Shown piece after piece: positions 1-7,323 of a stretch of 18,943 bases of DNA (the first letter of the stretch is position 1; each line of letters begins with the position of its first letter). Location: contig DATDBU010000066.1 of the NCBI GenBank assembly GCA_036524675.1, positions 1 to 18,943 of the forward strand, read 5' to 3'. A program made the translations under genes and the position numbers. This DNA comes from DATDAW01 sp036524675 (GTDB taxonomy: Bacteria > Verrucomicrobiota > Verrucomicrobiia > Chthoniobacterales > DASVRZ01). The notes under the pieces are model-generated. The model was not told the DNA's origin and made no database searches. It saw only the letters and a program-made list of their open reading frames with translations.

Positions 1-510
1 TACGACTACCGTAACCGGATTTACAGTCCCGACCTGGGTCGCTTTCTGCAAACCGATCCCATCGGATTCGCTGGGGGATACACCAATCTGTACGAGTATG
101 TCGCCAATAATCCGATAAATCTGCTAGACCCGACTGGATTACAGCCGCCTTATCCCCAGCCTGTCGGTCTCGTCTATTATCCCACTTACGAAGGAAACCA
201 AAACTACCAGGGGGCCCTCGCCGATCAAGCACGTCAGGTTGGAAGGTTAACGACTGGAGCAGGACTAATAGGTACGGGTCTATTGGGAGGCGCATTTGCA
301 CCAGAGCTTATCTTACTGGCTATGAGAAATCCGGCTACATTGATTGGGGGGACGAACTTTTTGGAGGGTTATCTACTCCCAACGCCACCTTCTCCGGATC
401 CCATGGCTTATCTAGGTTCATTTCTATCCAACCTCATTCCGCTTGATCAGCTGCTTCGTGATTTACAAGACTTATTGGACTACCAATATGAAGAGGATGA
501 AGAGCAATAA
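1..510 (+). CDS. Rhs-repeat protein, C-terminal part (5' end outside window)
   Basis: The frame is open from base 1 to the TAA at 508-510 (169 residues visible). Residues 1-46 match the conserved end of the Rhs core: YDYRNRIYSPDLGRF, QTDPIGF, NLYEYVANNP and the closing DPTGLQ. In this family the core forms a shell that encloses a variable C-terminal tip, often a toxin. Here the tip is residues 47-169. It has a Gly-rich hydrophobic stretch at about 85-107 (GAGLIGTGLLGGAF, then PELILLAM), a second hydrophobic patch at 112-126, and an acidic end (YEEDEEQ). I recognise no nuclease or deaminase motif. The hydrophobic content would suit a membrane-acting tip, but that is inference. The gene ends inside the start of a small membrane-protein gene. 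The Rhs identity is secure; the tip's activity is unknown. Confidence 0.9.
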   Translation, partial: YDYRNRIYSPDLGRFLQTDPIGFAGGYTNLYEYVANNPINLLDPTGLQPPYPQPVGLVYYPTYEGNQNYQGALADQARQVGRLTTGAGLIGTGLLGGAFAPELILLAMRNPATLIGGTNFLEGYLLPTPPSPDPMAYLGSFLSNLIPLDQLLRDLQDLLDYQYEEDEEQ

Positions 511-703
511 CGGCAGGACAACACTCTTCATTTTTTCGGTGATAACCATTATTTGTGGAGTTAATGCGCTAGTCACTGGAGAAGCTTACAAGATAGTAAC
601 ACCTCCACTAGGTATATCTGGAATACAAGCCCGTATTTATGGGGCGCTTTTATTGGGGCTAGGTATTTACATACTTGTTGTTGCCGCTAGGATGCGAAAG
701 TGA
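488..703 (+). CDS. Small two-helix membrane protein overlapping the Rhs end (possible immunity protein)
   Basis: This 71-residue protein begins at ATG 488, 23 bases inside the rhs gene and in another frame. It has a basic start (MKRMKSNNGR), a first hydrophobic helix at about 12-30, a short linker with TPPLGISG, and a second helix at about 49-67 ending in RMRK. I do not recognise the family. ATG 497 would give a protein three residues shorter, and a TTG at 443 opens the same frame earlier. No clear ribosome binding site precedes either ATG, so translation may be coupled to rhs. Immunity genes of Rhs and other polymorphic toxins typically sit directly downstream of the toxin tip, and those against membrane-active toxins are often small membrane proteins. 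The immunity role is therefore an inference from position and shape. Confidence 0.6.
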   Translation: MKRMKSNNGRTTLFIFSVITIICGVNALVTGEAYKIVTPPLGISGIQARIYGALLLGLGIYILVVAARMRK

Positions 704-851
704 TTTTGCCTTTCTTCAAGGCCATCCCATAGGAATGGATAAAAATGGGCTGGCGCCGTTCGTTGAGCCCTGCAACTCGGTAGGGTGTGAAATAAGAAAA
801 GCACCAACCCGTAGCAACGTTGTCGTGTAAGCGTGTAAGCGTCCAGCCCGG

Positions 852-1380
852 ATGGACGGTTACTACGCGGCCGGCGGTGAGTACTTTTTTAACAAGGGTG
901 CGATGAAAGGCGATGTCAGCACTTGGGCAAAGAGCCGTTGGGAGCCATGGAACCCAACGATAGAAGTTGTCTTGAAGAAGAAAGGGCAACCTATCGCCAT
1001 GTATGCGAAGTGGATCGAGATCGAACCTCCTGAGAAAGGCAAGACACGGTGCCGTGGGGAGTGTCCGCAGTGAATTGAAATCGCCGAAGGAAGCTCCGAC
1101 TGACGGTTATGCGCCCAACATCACCATTGATGGCCAGCGGGTAGTCGGCGCAGATGGTCCAGTGGGCGAAAAACCTGCATGCTTTCTTTTTCGAGTGCGA
1201 ACGGTACTCGACGCGAAAGGAAAGGTAATCAGCGCTCGCTACGGGAAGATTTATCCTGGGAGCGACTTTCGCATCGCTTACTACTTCAATCCAACCCCGA
1301 ACTCGCGAACGTTAGAATACGATCCGAAACGAAACCTGTTTCCGAGAGAGTTTGGCGGTCTGGTGGTTAACGACCCCTGA
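852..1380 (+). pseudogene. Frameshifted remnant of a hypothetical protein gene
   Basis: Two protein-like stretches lie end to end in different frames. Frame 3 (852-1073) carries DGYYAAGGEYFF, GDVSTWAKSRWEPWNP and IEVVLKKKGQPIAMYAKW. Frame 1 (best from about 1069 to 1380) carries LKSPKEAPTDGYAP, PACFLFRVRTVLDAKGK and YYFNPTPNSRTLEYDPKRN and ends at a TGA. Neither half looks complete. The simplest reading is one gene broken by a frameshift near 1035-1070, perhaps with an internal deletion at the same place. Frame 3 upstream of 852 is interrupted by TAA at 828, though 735-827 also reads as plausible protein (MDKNGLAPFVEPCNSVG), so the original start may be lost. I have an uncertain memory of similar uncharacterised proteins in Verrucomicrobiota. 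No function can be given. A sequencing error could also explain the frame change. Confidence 0.5.
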
Positions 1381-1496
1381 CGGACCGATACGTTTGGAAC
1401 CTCCAACCGGCCGTCACAGCAGGCAATCACGCCCACACAGCGCAACGGACCCAACTCCCGCCCGCTCCCAAACATCTGCAACCCGGCGCGGATCCA

Positions 1497-1607
1497 TTAT
1501 TTGGCCTTTCCGAAGGTCGCCCGCAGTGTCTTGGGATGGCTCACCAGCCCATACAGGCTGTAGAAGCGATACCGCTTCTCCTGTTTGGCTTTCGCACTCA
1601 GTCCCAC
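1497..1607 (-). pseudogene. N-terminal remnant of a group II intron-type reverse transcriptase
   Basis: Read on the minus strand from GTG 1607 to the TAA at 1499-1497, this encodes 36 residues that include KQEKRYRFYSLYGLVSHPKT and end LRATFGKAK. The pattern K-x-[YF]-RFYSLY followed by 8-10 residues and L-R resembles the region just before RT motif 1 in group II intron LtrA-type proteins, where the chain would continue into the GAPGVDG motif. Here it stops at TAA first, and no RT catalytic motif follows. The frame is open upstream only to a TGA at about 1632-1634. This is most likely a scar of a retroelement truncated at both ends. The identification is by remembered pattern over a short stretch, so it is moderate only. 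Confidence 0.5.
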
Positions 1608-1750
1608 GGAGCTCAACGTCGTGACTACTCACTGCGCTGTCCGTTTCCCTACATACGGGATATTCAGTTGGCATGATGAACACTTTTCAGTTCATTGGTT
1701 TGGTTGGCGGTGCTAGCGCACCGGAGAGCATGGAGTCTATCTAGATAACT

Positions 1751-1778
1751 TCTCCGTGTTCTCTGCGTCTCTGTGTGA
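1751..1778. repeat. CACAGAGACGCAGAGA-type dispersed repeat copy
   Basis: On the minus strand this reads CACAGAGACGCAGAGAACAC followed by GGAGA. On the plus strand it is a chain of CTCTG/TGTG words. I recall this purine-biased element as a dispersed intergenic repeat in several environmental phyla, often mistranslated as a HRDAENTE-like peptide. It ends only a few bases before ATG 1782, so it forms the 5' leader of the downstream gene. Only one copy is present in this window. Confidence 0.55.
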
Positions 1779-1781
1779 AAA

Positions 1782-2558
1782 ATGACAAGTTTCCAGTTTC
1801 ATAACGGGCAATGGCAACCCTGTGACGGTATCCCTGTGTCTGACCGCGGGTTCCGCTATGGCATGTCGGTTTTCGAAACCATCGGCATCGTAAACGGCCG
1901 GTTTCTGTTCTGGGACGAGCACCTTGCCAAGCTCGATCAAGCCTGCGCCCTCACCGGCTTCCGGCGAATCCAATCCGAAATCCGAAATCCGAGATCCGAA
2001 ATTACCGGCATTGCCCGGCTCTTCGTGACAGCAGGCGATGGTAAGCCGAGCGATCCACCGGACTCTGGCCGAATCATCCTGGCCATTGAGGAACGGTCCA
2101 TGCAAAGGCCAGCCATTCCCCTGAAATTATCGCTCGCTACCGCTCCCATTGTCCCGCTCCATCCTGGCCTCAAAACCGGCAATTACTGGCCTCATATCGC
2201 CGCATACAAAGACGCTCTTGCCACCGGGTTTGACGAAGCAGTGCTCGTGAACGCGCAAAAACATGTCGTCTCCGCCTCGATGGCCAATCTCTTCGCCGTA
2301 ATCGATGGCATCCTCATGACGCCGCGCCCCGCGACGGGCGCCCGGGTCGGGGTAATCCGCGATTGGGTAACGGATCGTGCCGATGTCGTGCTCGCCGAGT
2401 TCCATCCTGAGCAACTGGCCGAAGCGACAGAAATTTTTCTTACCAACAGCGGTTATGGCATTGGGGTTGTTTCACATTTAGGCAAAGCCGAATTGCCGGA
2501 ACTGGAAATTGGTCCACGTTTGCTGGCTGAATACCGGAAATATTGTGGGATCGACTGA
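1782..2558 (+). CDS. PLP-dependent class IV aminotransferase / aminodeoxychorismate lyase-like enzyme
   Basis: This 258-residue protein has the fold-type IV PLP enzyme layout shared by branched-chain and D-amino-acid aminotransferases and 4-amino-4-deoxychorismate lyase (PabC). The start is clear from the family N-terminus: DRGFRYGMSVFETI at 21-34. The catalytic lysine is K131 in HPGLKTGNYWP. The cofactor-site segment VVSASMANLFAV (162-173) and the C-terminal TNSGYGIGVV are also present. Two oddities stand out. First, the position that is usually Glu and contacts the PLP pyridine nitrogen (E193 in E. coli IlvE, from memory) aligns with S164. Second, residues 64-74 (QSEIRNPRSEI) are encoded by a 7-bp tandem repeat. 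No Shine-Dalgarno sequence is visible before ATG 1782, where a dispersed repeat sits instead. The gene lies 55 bp before mfd on the same strand. The substrate cannot be decided from sequence; aminodeoxychorismate lyase or a branched-chain type are both possible. Confidence 0.85.
   Translation: MTSFQFHNGQWQPCDGIPVSDRGFRYGMSVFETIGIVNGRFLFWDEHLAKLDQACALTGFRRIQSEIRNPRSEITGIARLFVTAGDGKPSDPPDSGRIILAIEERSMQRPAIPLKLSLATAPIVPLHPGLKTGNYWPHIAAYKDALATGFDEAVLVNAQKHVVSASMANLFAVIDGILMTPRPATGARVGVIRDWVTDRADVVLAEFHPEQLAEATEIFLTNSGYGIGVVSHLGKAELPELEIGPRLLAEYRKYCGID
1968..2003 (+). repeat. 7-bp tandem repeat (ATCCGAA) inside the aminotransferase gene
   Basis: Four tandem heptamers run from 1973 to 2000 (ATCCGAA, ATCCGAA, ATCCGAG, ATCCGAA). 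They are preceded by a broken unit (ATCCA, 1968-1972) and followed by ATT. Because 7 is not a multiple of 3, successive units are read in different frames, giving QSEIRNPRSEI without a stop. I recall AATCCGAA-rich runs as dispersed repeats in Verrucomicrobiota-like genomes. Confidence 0.8.
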
Positions 2559-2613
2559 AGGGACTAAAAACAATAGTAATAACTTTCAAGCTGTCGGGTC
2601 GCAGGCTTCCGGC

Positions 2614-5600
2614 ATGCAATGGCTTGAAGGCGTGGCGAAAACCGCGCCATTTCGAAAGCGACTGGAAAAAAAGTCATGGAAACAAGGCATTGATTTCCAA
2701 CATGTTACCGAAGCTGCGCAACCCTTTCTTGCCGGCCTGCTCGCGCTGAAAATCCCGGAAACGCTCTGGATAGTCTGCCAGGACGTCCGCCAGCAGGAAC
2801 GCATTCACAACGAAATGCTTGCTTGGTTCGGTGAGACGTTGTTCCTGCCGGAGATGGAAGCGGTCGTCGAGAATACGATCCCGGATCCCGAGATTTCCGC
2901 TGAACGCCTGGATGTTCTACAACGGCTCAGCCGTTCGAGCCGGGAGGTGGTTGTGCTCACACGCGCCACCCTTGAAAGCCACGTCCCGGCTTTGGCAACG
3001 CTGAAATCCCATTCCATCCGCCTCGCGCGCTCGCAGCGCATGGACCGGGACGGTCTGATCGATTCACTGGCCAAGGGCGGGTATGAACGCGTCGCACAAG
3101 TATCTCTTCGCGGCCAATTTGCGGTCCGCGGGGGCATTCTGGACGTTTTCTCGTGGCAACACACTCAGCCGGTACGCGTGGAGCTTTTCGACGATGAAAT
3201 CGAGTCGATCCGTGTCTTTGATCTCGACGAGCAACGCTCGTTTCAAACTGTCGATGTGTGCCAGATTTTGACTGGAGACGTGGAAGCCGAAACCGTCCCG
3301 TTGCGCACTTACGTGGGTAAGGACCACATCATCGTCGATGTCGAAGCCGATGTTCCCGATGCCGCCATTCGGATCACTGGCGGCGCTTTCATTTCTGATG
3401 AAGCAGAAGACTACAGCGGCGCCTTTTTCGAGCATTCATTTGGCGAATTCGAACCTGGCGATCTGATTGTCGAAGCTGGAAAACGTGAAGCGCTTTTTCA
3501 GCAGTTCCGGGAATGGGATCGCGACGGCTGGACGATGCTCCTCTTCTGTCACAATGAAGGTGAAGCGGAGCGTTTCCGCGATCTGCTCGGAGACAATCAT
3601 GTCGATTTAAAACACCTTGTTTTCGCCGAAGGCTCTATCAGCCAGGGATTTACCTATCCTGAAGCCAAGCTCGCGGTCCTCGCCGATGGCGAAATCTTTG
3701 GCCGGTATCATAACAATCGCAGCAAACGTCTCGCTCTGCGCCGGGCGCGCATTCAGTCCCAACGAGCACAAATTGACTTTTCGGAGCTGACCGAAGGCGA
3801 TTATGTCGTGCACCTCGAACACGGCATCGCGCGTTTCGAAGGCCTCCAAAAATTCGAGCGAGACGGTCTGCAGCAGGAGGTACTTGTTCTCGAATTCGCC
3901 GAGGAAGCCAAAATGTATGTTCCTCTGGAACAGGCCTTTATGGTTTCGCGATACGTCGGAGTCGGAAAAAAATCGCCCGATCTCAGCAAGCTCGGTGACT
4001 CGCGATGGGCAAAGGCGAAAAAGGATGCAGAGAAAGCTGTTTTCGACTATGCCGCCCGACTCTTGCAAGTTCAGGCCGAGCGGGAAACTGTCGCCGGCCA
4101 TGCGTTCCCAGTGGACTCAAAATGGCAGCACGAATTCGAAAGCGCATTCCTTTACAAGGAAACGCCGGACCAACTTACGGCGATCCAGACCACAAAAGCC
4201 GACATGGAATCCACCCGGCCGATGGACCGGCTCATTTGCGGCGACGTCGGCTTTGGCAAAACAGAGGTCGCCATCCGGGCCGCTTTCAAGGCAGTGATGG
4301 GTGGCAAACAGGTGGCCATACTGGTCCCGACGACGGTGCTCGCACAGCAGCATTTCCACAATTTCAAGGAGCGCATGTCCGATTATCCGGTGAAAATCGA
4401 GATGCTCAGTCGGTTTCGGACTGCGGCAGCGCAAAAGAAAACGTTGGTGGGCGTTGCCGATGGGACCGTGGACATCGTCGTCGGAACGCACCGGCTTATT
4501 TCGAAGGATGTCCGGTTCAAAAATCTGGGGTTGGTTGTCGTGGACGAAGAACAGCGTTTCGGGGTCCTGCACAAAGAAAAATTCAAAGAGCTTTTTCAGC
4601 TCATCGACGTTCTCACCCTCTCCGCAACCCCCATTCCACGAACGCTTTACCTTTCATTGATGGGGGCTCGTGACATTTCCACGATCGAGACTCCGCCGCA
4701 GAACCGGTTGCCGGTCGAGACAGTTGTTTGCGGTTACGACGAACGCATCGTTCGGGACGCCATCCGGCGTGAGCTGGGACGCAAAGGACAGGTTTATTTC
4801 CTGCACAACCGCGTTCACAGCATTGAGCATATCGCCAATCGGATCCGTCATCTCGTCCCCGAGGCGCGAATCGGGATCGGGCACGGCCAGATGAACGAAC
4901 ATGAGCTAGAGGACGCGATGCAAAATTTCGTTGATGGCGACACGGATATCCTCATTTCAACGACGATCATCGAAAGCGGCCTCGATATTCCAAACGCAAA
5001 CACAATTATCATCGACCGGGCTGACCGGTTCGGACTCGCCGATCTTTACCAGCTCCGCGGACGTGTCGGTCGTGCCCACCACAAGGCATATGCCTACCTG
5101 CTGCTGCCGCGGGACCAGATGACAGCCGGTGCCGCCCGCAAACGCGTCAACGCCATCAAGCAATACTCCAGCCTCGGTGCCGGTTTTAAAATCGCCATGC
5201 GCGACCTCGAAATTCGTGGCGCAGGCAATGTCCTCGGCACGGCGCAAAGCGGGCACATCGTCACAGTCGGATTCGATCTTTACTGTCAGTTGTTGAAACA
5301 GGCCGTGGCCAAAATGAAGGGCGAGAAAGTGCGTCCCCGACTGGAGATTTTAACCCGGCTCGATTTTGTCGCACTAAACGAATCCGAGTGGATCAACACT
5401 CCCGATCTCACACCCGCATTTTTGCCAGCTTCCTATATTTCGGAACCCGAAACCCGTATTTCGGCCTACCGCAAACTCGCCGAAGTGGCCACTCGTGTGG
5501 CACTTGAAGAGATCCGAAAAGCCTGGCGCGACCGGTTCGGCCCCTTGCCTGAGGCTGCTGAGAACCTGCTCGTTTTCACCGAAATCAAACTTGCTGCCGC

Positions 5601-5757
5601 GAATGCAAAAATCGCCAAACTCGAAGTCCGCGAAGAAAAAGTCATGCTCACCCGTGGTGGCGATTTCATTCTCGTAGGCGGTAAATTTCCGCGACTCTCG
5701 GGTGACCATTCCGGCGAAAAACTCAACGCACTTTTGGAGTTACTGCGGAAAATCTAG
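2614..5757 (+). CDS. mfd: Transcription-repair coupling factor (Mfd)
   Basis: Mfd removes RNA polymerase stalled at DNA damage and recruits UvrA/UvrB for nucleotide excision repair. From ATG 2614 the protein has 1047 residues, against about 1150 for E. coli. The N-terminal third is the UvrB-like region, with GQFAVRGGILDVFS typical of it. The RNA-polymerase-interacting (CarD-like) domain starts near residue 391 (ELTEGDYVVHLEHGIARFEG). The SF2 translocase follows: Walker A GDVGFGKTE at 543-551, DEEQRFG at 644-650, and motif III as SATPIPRTLYLSL. The second RecA domain has STTIIESGLDIP, DRADRFGLADLYQLRGRVGR and the TRG-type segment near AIKQYSSLGAGFKIAMRDLE. The C-terminal TRCF domain contains SEPETRISAYRKLAE. 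The reading frame is open back to 2509, overlapping the previous gene. I chose ATG 2614, preceded by a weak AGG, because the extra N-terminal residues look unlike Mfd. It is probably co-transcribed with the upstream gene. Confidence 0.95.
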   Translation: MQWLEGVAKTAPFRKRLEKKSWKQGIDFQHVTEAAQPFLAGLLALKIPETLWIVCQDVRQQERIHNEMLAWFGETLFLPEMEAVVENTIPDPEISAERLDVLQRLSRSSREVVVLTRATLESHVPALATLKSHSIRLARSQRMDRDGLIDSLAKGGYERVAQVSLRGQFAVRGGILDVFSWQHTQPVRVELFDDEIESIRVFDLDEQRSFQTVDVCQILTGDVEAETVPLRTYVGKDHIIVDVEADVPDAAIRITGGAFISDEAEDYSGAFFEHSFGEFEPGDLIVEAGKREALFQQFREWDRDGWTMLLFCHNEGEAERFRDLLGDNHVDLKHLVFAEGSISQGFTYPEAKLAVLADGEIFGRYHNNRSKRLALRRARIQSQRAQIDFSELTEGDYVVHLEHGIARFEGLQKFERDGLQQEVLVLEFAEEAKMYVPLEQAFMVSRYVGVGKKSPDLSKLGDSRWAKAKKDAEKAVFDYAARLLQVQAERETVAGHAFPVDSKWQHEFESAFLYKETPDQLTAIQTTKADMESTRPMDRLICGDVGFGKTEVAIRAAFKAVMGGKQVAILVPTTVLAQQHFHNFKERMSDYPVKIEMLSRFRTAAAQKKTLVGVADGTVDIVVGTHRLISKDVRFKNLGLVVVDEEQRFGVLHKEKFKELFQLIDVLTLSATPIPRTLYLSLMGARDISTIETPPQNRLPVETVVCGYDERIVRDAIRRELGRKGQVYFLHNRVHSIEHIANRIRHLVPEARIGIGHGQMNEHELEDAMQNFVDGDTDILISTTIIESGLDIPNANTIIIDRADRFGLADLYQLRGRVGRAHHKAYAYLLLPRDQMTAGAARKRVNAIKQYSSLGAGFKIAMRDLEIRGAGNVLGTAQSGHIVTVGFDLYCQLLKQAVAKMKGEKVRPRLEILTRLDFVALNESEWINTPDLTPAFLPASYISEPETRISAYRKLAEVATRVALEEIRKAWRDRFGPLPEAAENLLVFTEIKLAAANAKIAKLEVREEKVMLTRGGDFILVGGKFPRLSGDHSGEKLNALLELLRKI

Positions 5758-6023
5758 CGATTGGCCTGCGGGATTGAGACCTTTTGCAAAAGCAGGGTGC
5801 GCCGGTTTTTCGGAAATTCTCCTTAACGTGAAAACGGCGCTTGGTGCTCGTTTGACCCGAAGGGTTTGCCCCAGAGGGGTTGGCGAGGGACCGGGATTCG
5901 CCGCATGAAAACCAAGCGATCCATCGCCCCTCCGGGGCTGGTTCGTTTTTGTATGACATTCCGGTGGCTATCGCCACCGGCTAATTTCCAAATGACCTCC
6001 GGGTCAAAACGCCGTTTCCGGGC
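5758..6023. repeat. Array of small palindromes between convergent genes (REP-like intergenic element)
   Basis: The gap between mfd and the oppositely oriented transporter gene holds several perfect inverted repeats: CTTTTGCAAAAG at 5781-5792; ACCC-GAA-GGGT at 5855-5865; CCCC-AGA-GGGG at 5869-5879; GCCCC-TCC-GGGGC at 5926-5938; CCGGTGGC-TATC-GCCACCGG at 5961-5980; and GACC-TCCG-GGTC at 5994-6005. The shared style (short C-run, three-base loop, G-run) suggests one composite repeat of about 5850-6010. I recall very similar sequence as a dispersed intergenic element in Verrucomicrobiota-like genomes. It could help end transcription from both sides, but no T-run follows any stem. Confidence 0.6.
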
Positions 6024-7223
6024 TCAAGGCTCCATGATGGCTGAGGCACTGAGCGCGGTGCCGGCCCTGGAATTACTGGCTTTGAGGAACATCACGACTG
6101 GCAACATCAGCAGCGGTGCAAGCGCGGAAATGCACAGGCCCCACCGCAGGTTGCTCCGATCGGCTATAAACCCCGCGGCCCACGGCATGAAAATCCCACC
6201 CGCGTTTCCGAGTGCGGCGAGTGCGGCGTACATACTCGCGCCACCTTCGGGATAGCGATCCGCCGTTACGGCCAACAGGGTCGGCCACAGACAGCTGCCC
6301 GTAAACCCAACCAAAATGCACGCGGACAAAGCAACCACGTTATCGGGGAAAAATGAGCCGCCGATGAACAAGAACACCGACAAGCCACAGCCCCATGCCA
6401 TCATGTGAAACGAATCGATTCTGTGCGCCAGCGACCCGGCGGCCATCCGGCCCAGCGCCATCCCAAGGGAGAAGAGCAGAAGAGCCATGCCGCCAACCCA
6501 CGCGTCGAATTTCAGTGTGATTTCGGCATAAGCCGGAAGCCATTGCGCCATGGCGAGTTCAGTCGCTCCACCCAGGAAGATGGCCACCATTGCCCATATA
6601 AACCAGGCGCTGCGGATTAGCGTACCCACGGGCAGCCTCCGCTCTTCGGGGACCATGGGAGGAAATTTGAGCGGAGCAAAGAACGCAATGAGAAGGACCG
6701 GCAGTGGCACGAGCAGCACCGACGCCAGTCGCCAGCCGAGCCCTGCCTTCAGCGCAAGCGTTCCAGCCAAAATCGTGACGACAGCGCCTATGCAATAGAA
6801 CGAGTGCAGCCAATTCATCGCTGCAGATCGTCTCTCCGGGTTCAGCGCCGCAACGATCGGACTGAGAATCATATCCAGAATGCCTGCGCCGAGCCCGAGC
6901 GAAAAAACGGCGGCGCACAACCAGTTATACGACGGCGAGACCGCCATTCCAATCAGGCTGACCGCTTTTAAAACAAGGCCGAGTTGAGCGAAAATCTTCG
7001 CACCCCAACGATCTGCGAGTGGCCCCGTAATCGCAATACCGAGACAAACGCCTGCAAAACCGATTGCGCCAATGCGACCCAATTCCTCCTGCGTGAGACC
7101 TTGGGGGTCACCAAAGGACGTCTGCAGGCTGGTGAGAAACACGGGTAACAGATTAAGCCCGATGGCAAGGCTCATCATCGCGCCATAACAAAGATAAGTC
7201 AGCAGCCGCTGTGAGACAGGCAT
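6024..7223 (-). CDS. Major facilitator superfamily transporter, fucose-permease-like
   Basis: This 399-residue protein has about twelve hydrophobic segments spread over its length, in the usual 6+6 arrangement with a charged central loop at about 184-200 (PPMVPEERRLP). The cytoplasmic loop 2-3 motif appears as GPLADRWGAK (67-76), close to the MFS motif A. NWLHSFYCIGAVV (137-149) resembles the N-x-LH-x-x-[FY]-x-x-G signature of the FucP-type sugar transporters, so a sugar or related small solute is the best guess. A repeat of motif A appears in the second half (GRMAAGSLAHRID, 258-270). The start is the ATG at 7223; the frame can be extended to a TTG at 7241, which adds an unlikely cysteine-containing hexapeptide. 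No Shine-Dalgarno is visible. It lies 100 bp downstream of tRNA-Pro on the same strand and has no partner enzyme nearby to indicate the substrate. Confidence 0.88.
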   Translation of the reverse strand: MPVSQRLLTYLCYGAMMSLAIGLNLLPVFLTSLQTSFGDPQGLTQEELGRIGAIGFAGVCLGIAITGPLADRWGAKIFAQLGLVLKAVSLIGMAVSPSYNWLCAAVFSLGLGAGILDMILSPIVAALNPERRSAAMNWLHSFYCIGAVVTILAGTLALKAGLGWRLASVLLVPLPVLLIAFFAPLKFPPMVPEERRLPVGTLIRSAWFIWAMVAIFLGGATELAMAQWLPAYAEITLKFDAWVGGMALLLFSLGMALGRMAAGSLAHRIDSFHMMAWGCGLSVFLFIGGSFFPDNVVALSACILVGFTGSCLWPTLLAVTADRYPEGGASMYAALAALGNAGGIFMPWAAGFIADRSNLRWGLCISALAPLLMLPVVMFLKASNSRAGTALSASAIMEP

Positions 7224-7323
7224 AAGGATCGGCCGACACAAGCCGCACGTTCACCCTAAAGTCAAATCGCCCGGGTCCGTGGGTCACGCTTTGACCGGGA
7301 AAAATCACAGATCGGTCATAAAA

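Larger units (their letters stand above)
1381..1781. other. 401-bp gene-poor stretch before the aminotransferase gene
   Basis: No intact gene is visible. The stretch holds the minus-strand reverse-transcriptase remnant (1497-1607), a short GC-rich hairpin at 1708-1723 (CGGTGC, loop TAGC, GCACCG) and the CACAGAGACGCAGAGA-type repeat at 1751-1778. The hairpin has no T-run after it, so I do not call it a terminator. Bases 1381-1496 hold nothing I recognise. Confidence 0.6.

Noticed and set aside
687..989. Open minus-strand frame of 100 codons
   Set aside because: It covers the plus-strand orphan remnant, has no recognisable motif, and its composition (many Trp, His and Pro in odd places) looks like an antisense shadow.
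1562..1579. Perfect 7-bp hairpin AGAAGCG-ATAC-CGCTTCT
   Set aside because: It lies within the coding part of the reverse-transcriptase remnant and has no T-run, so a terminator role is unsupported.
2509..2613. Longer N-terminus for Mfd starting inside the aminotransferase gene
   Set aside because: The extra 35 residues are Asn/Ser-rich and unlike Mfd. They would need a long overlap with the upstream gene. ATG 2614 is the first methionine codon in a sensible position.
4005..4673. 222-codon plus-strand open frame within mfd
   Set aside because: It is a shadow in another frame of the highly conserved Mfd helicase region, with low-complexity Arg/Gly content.
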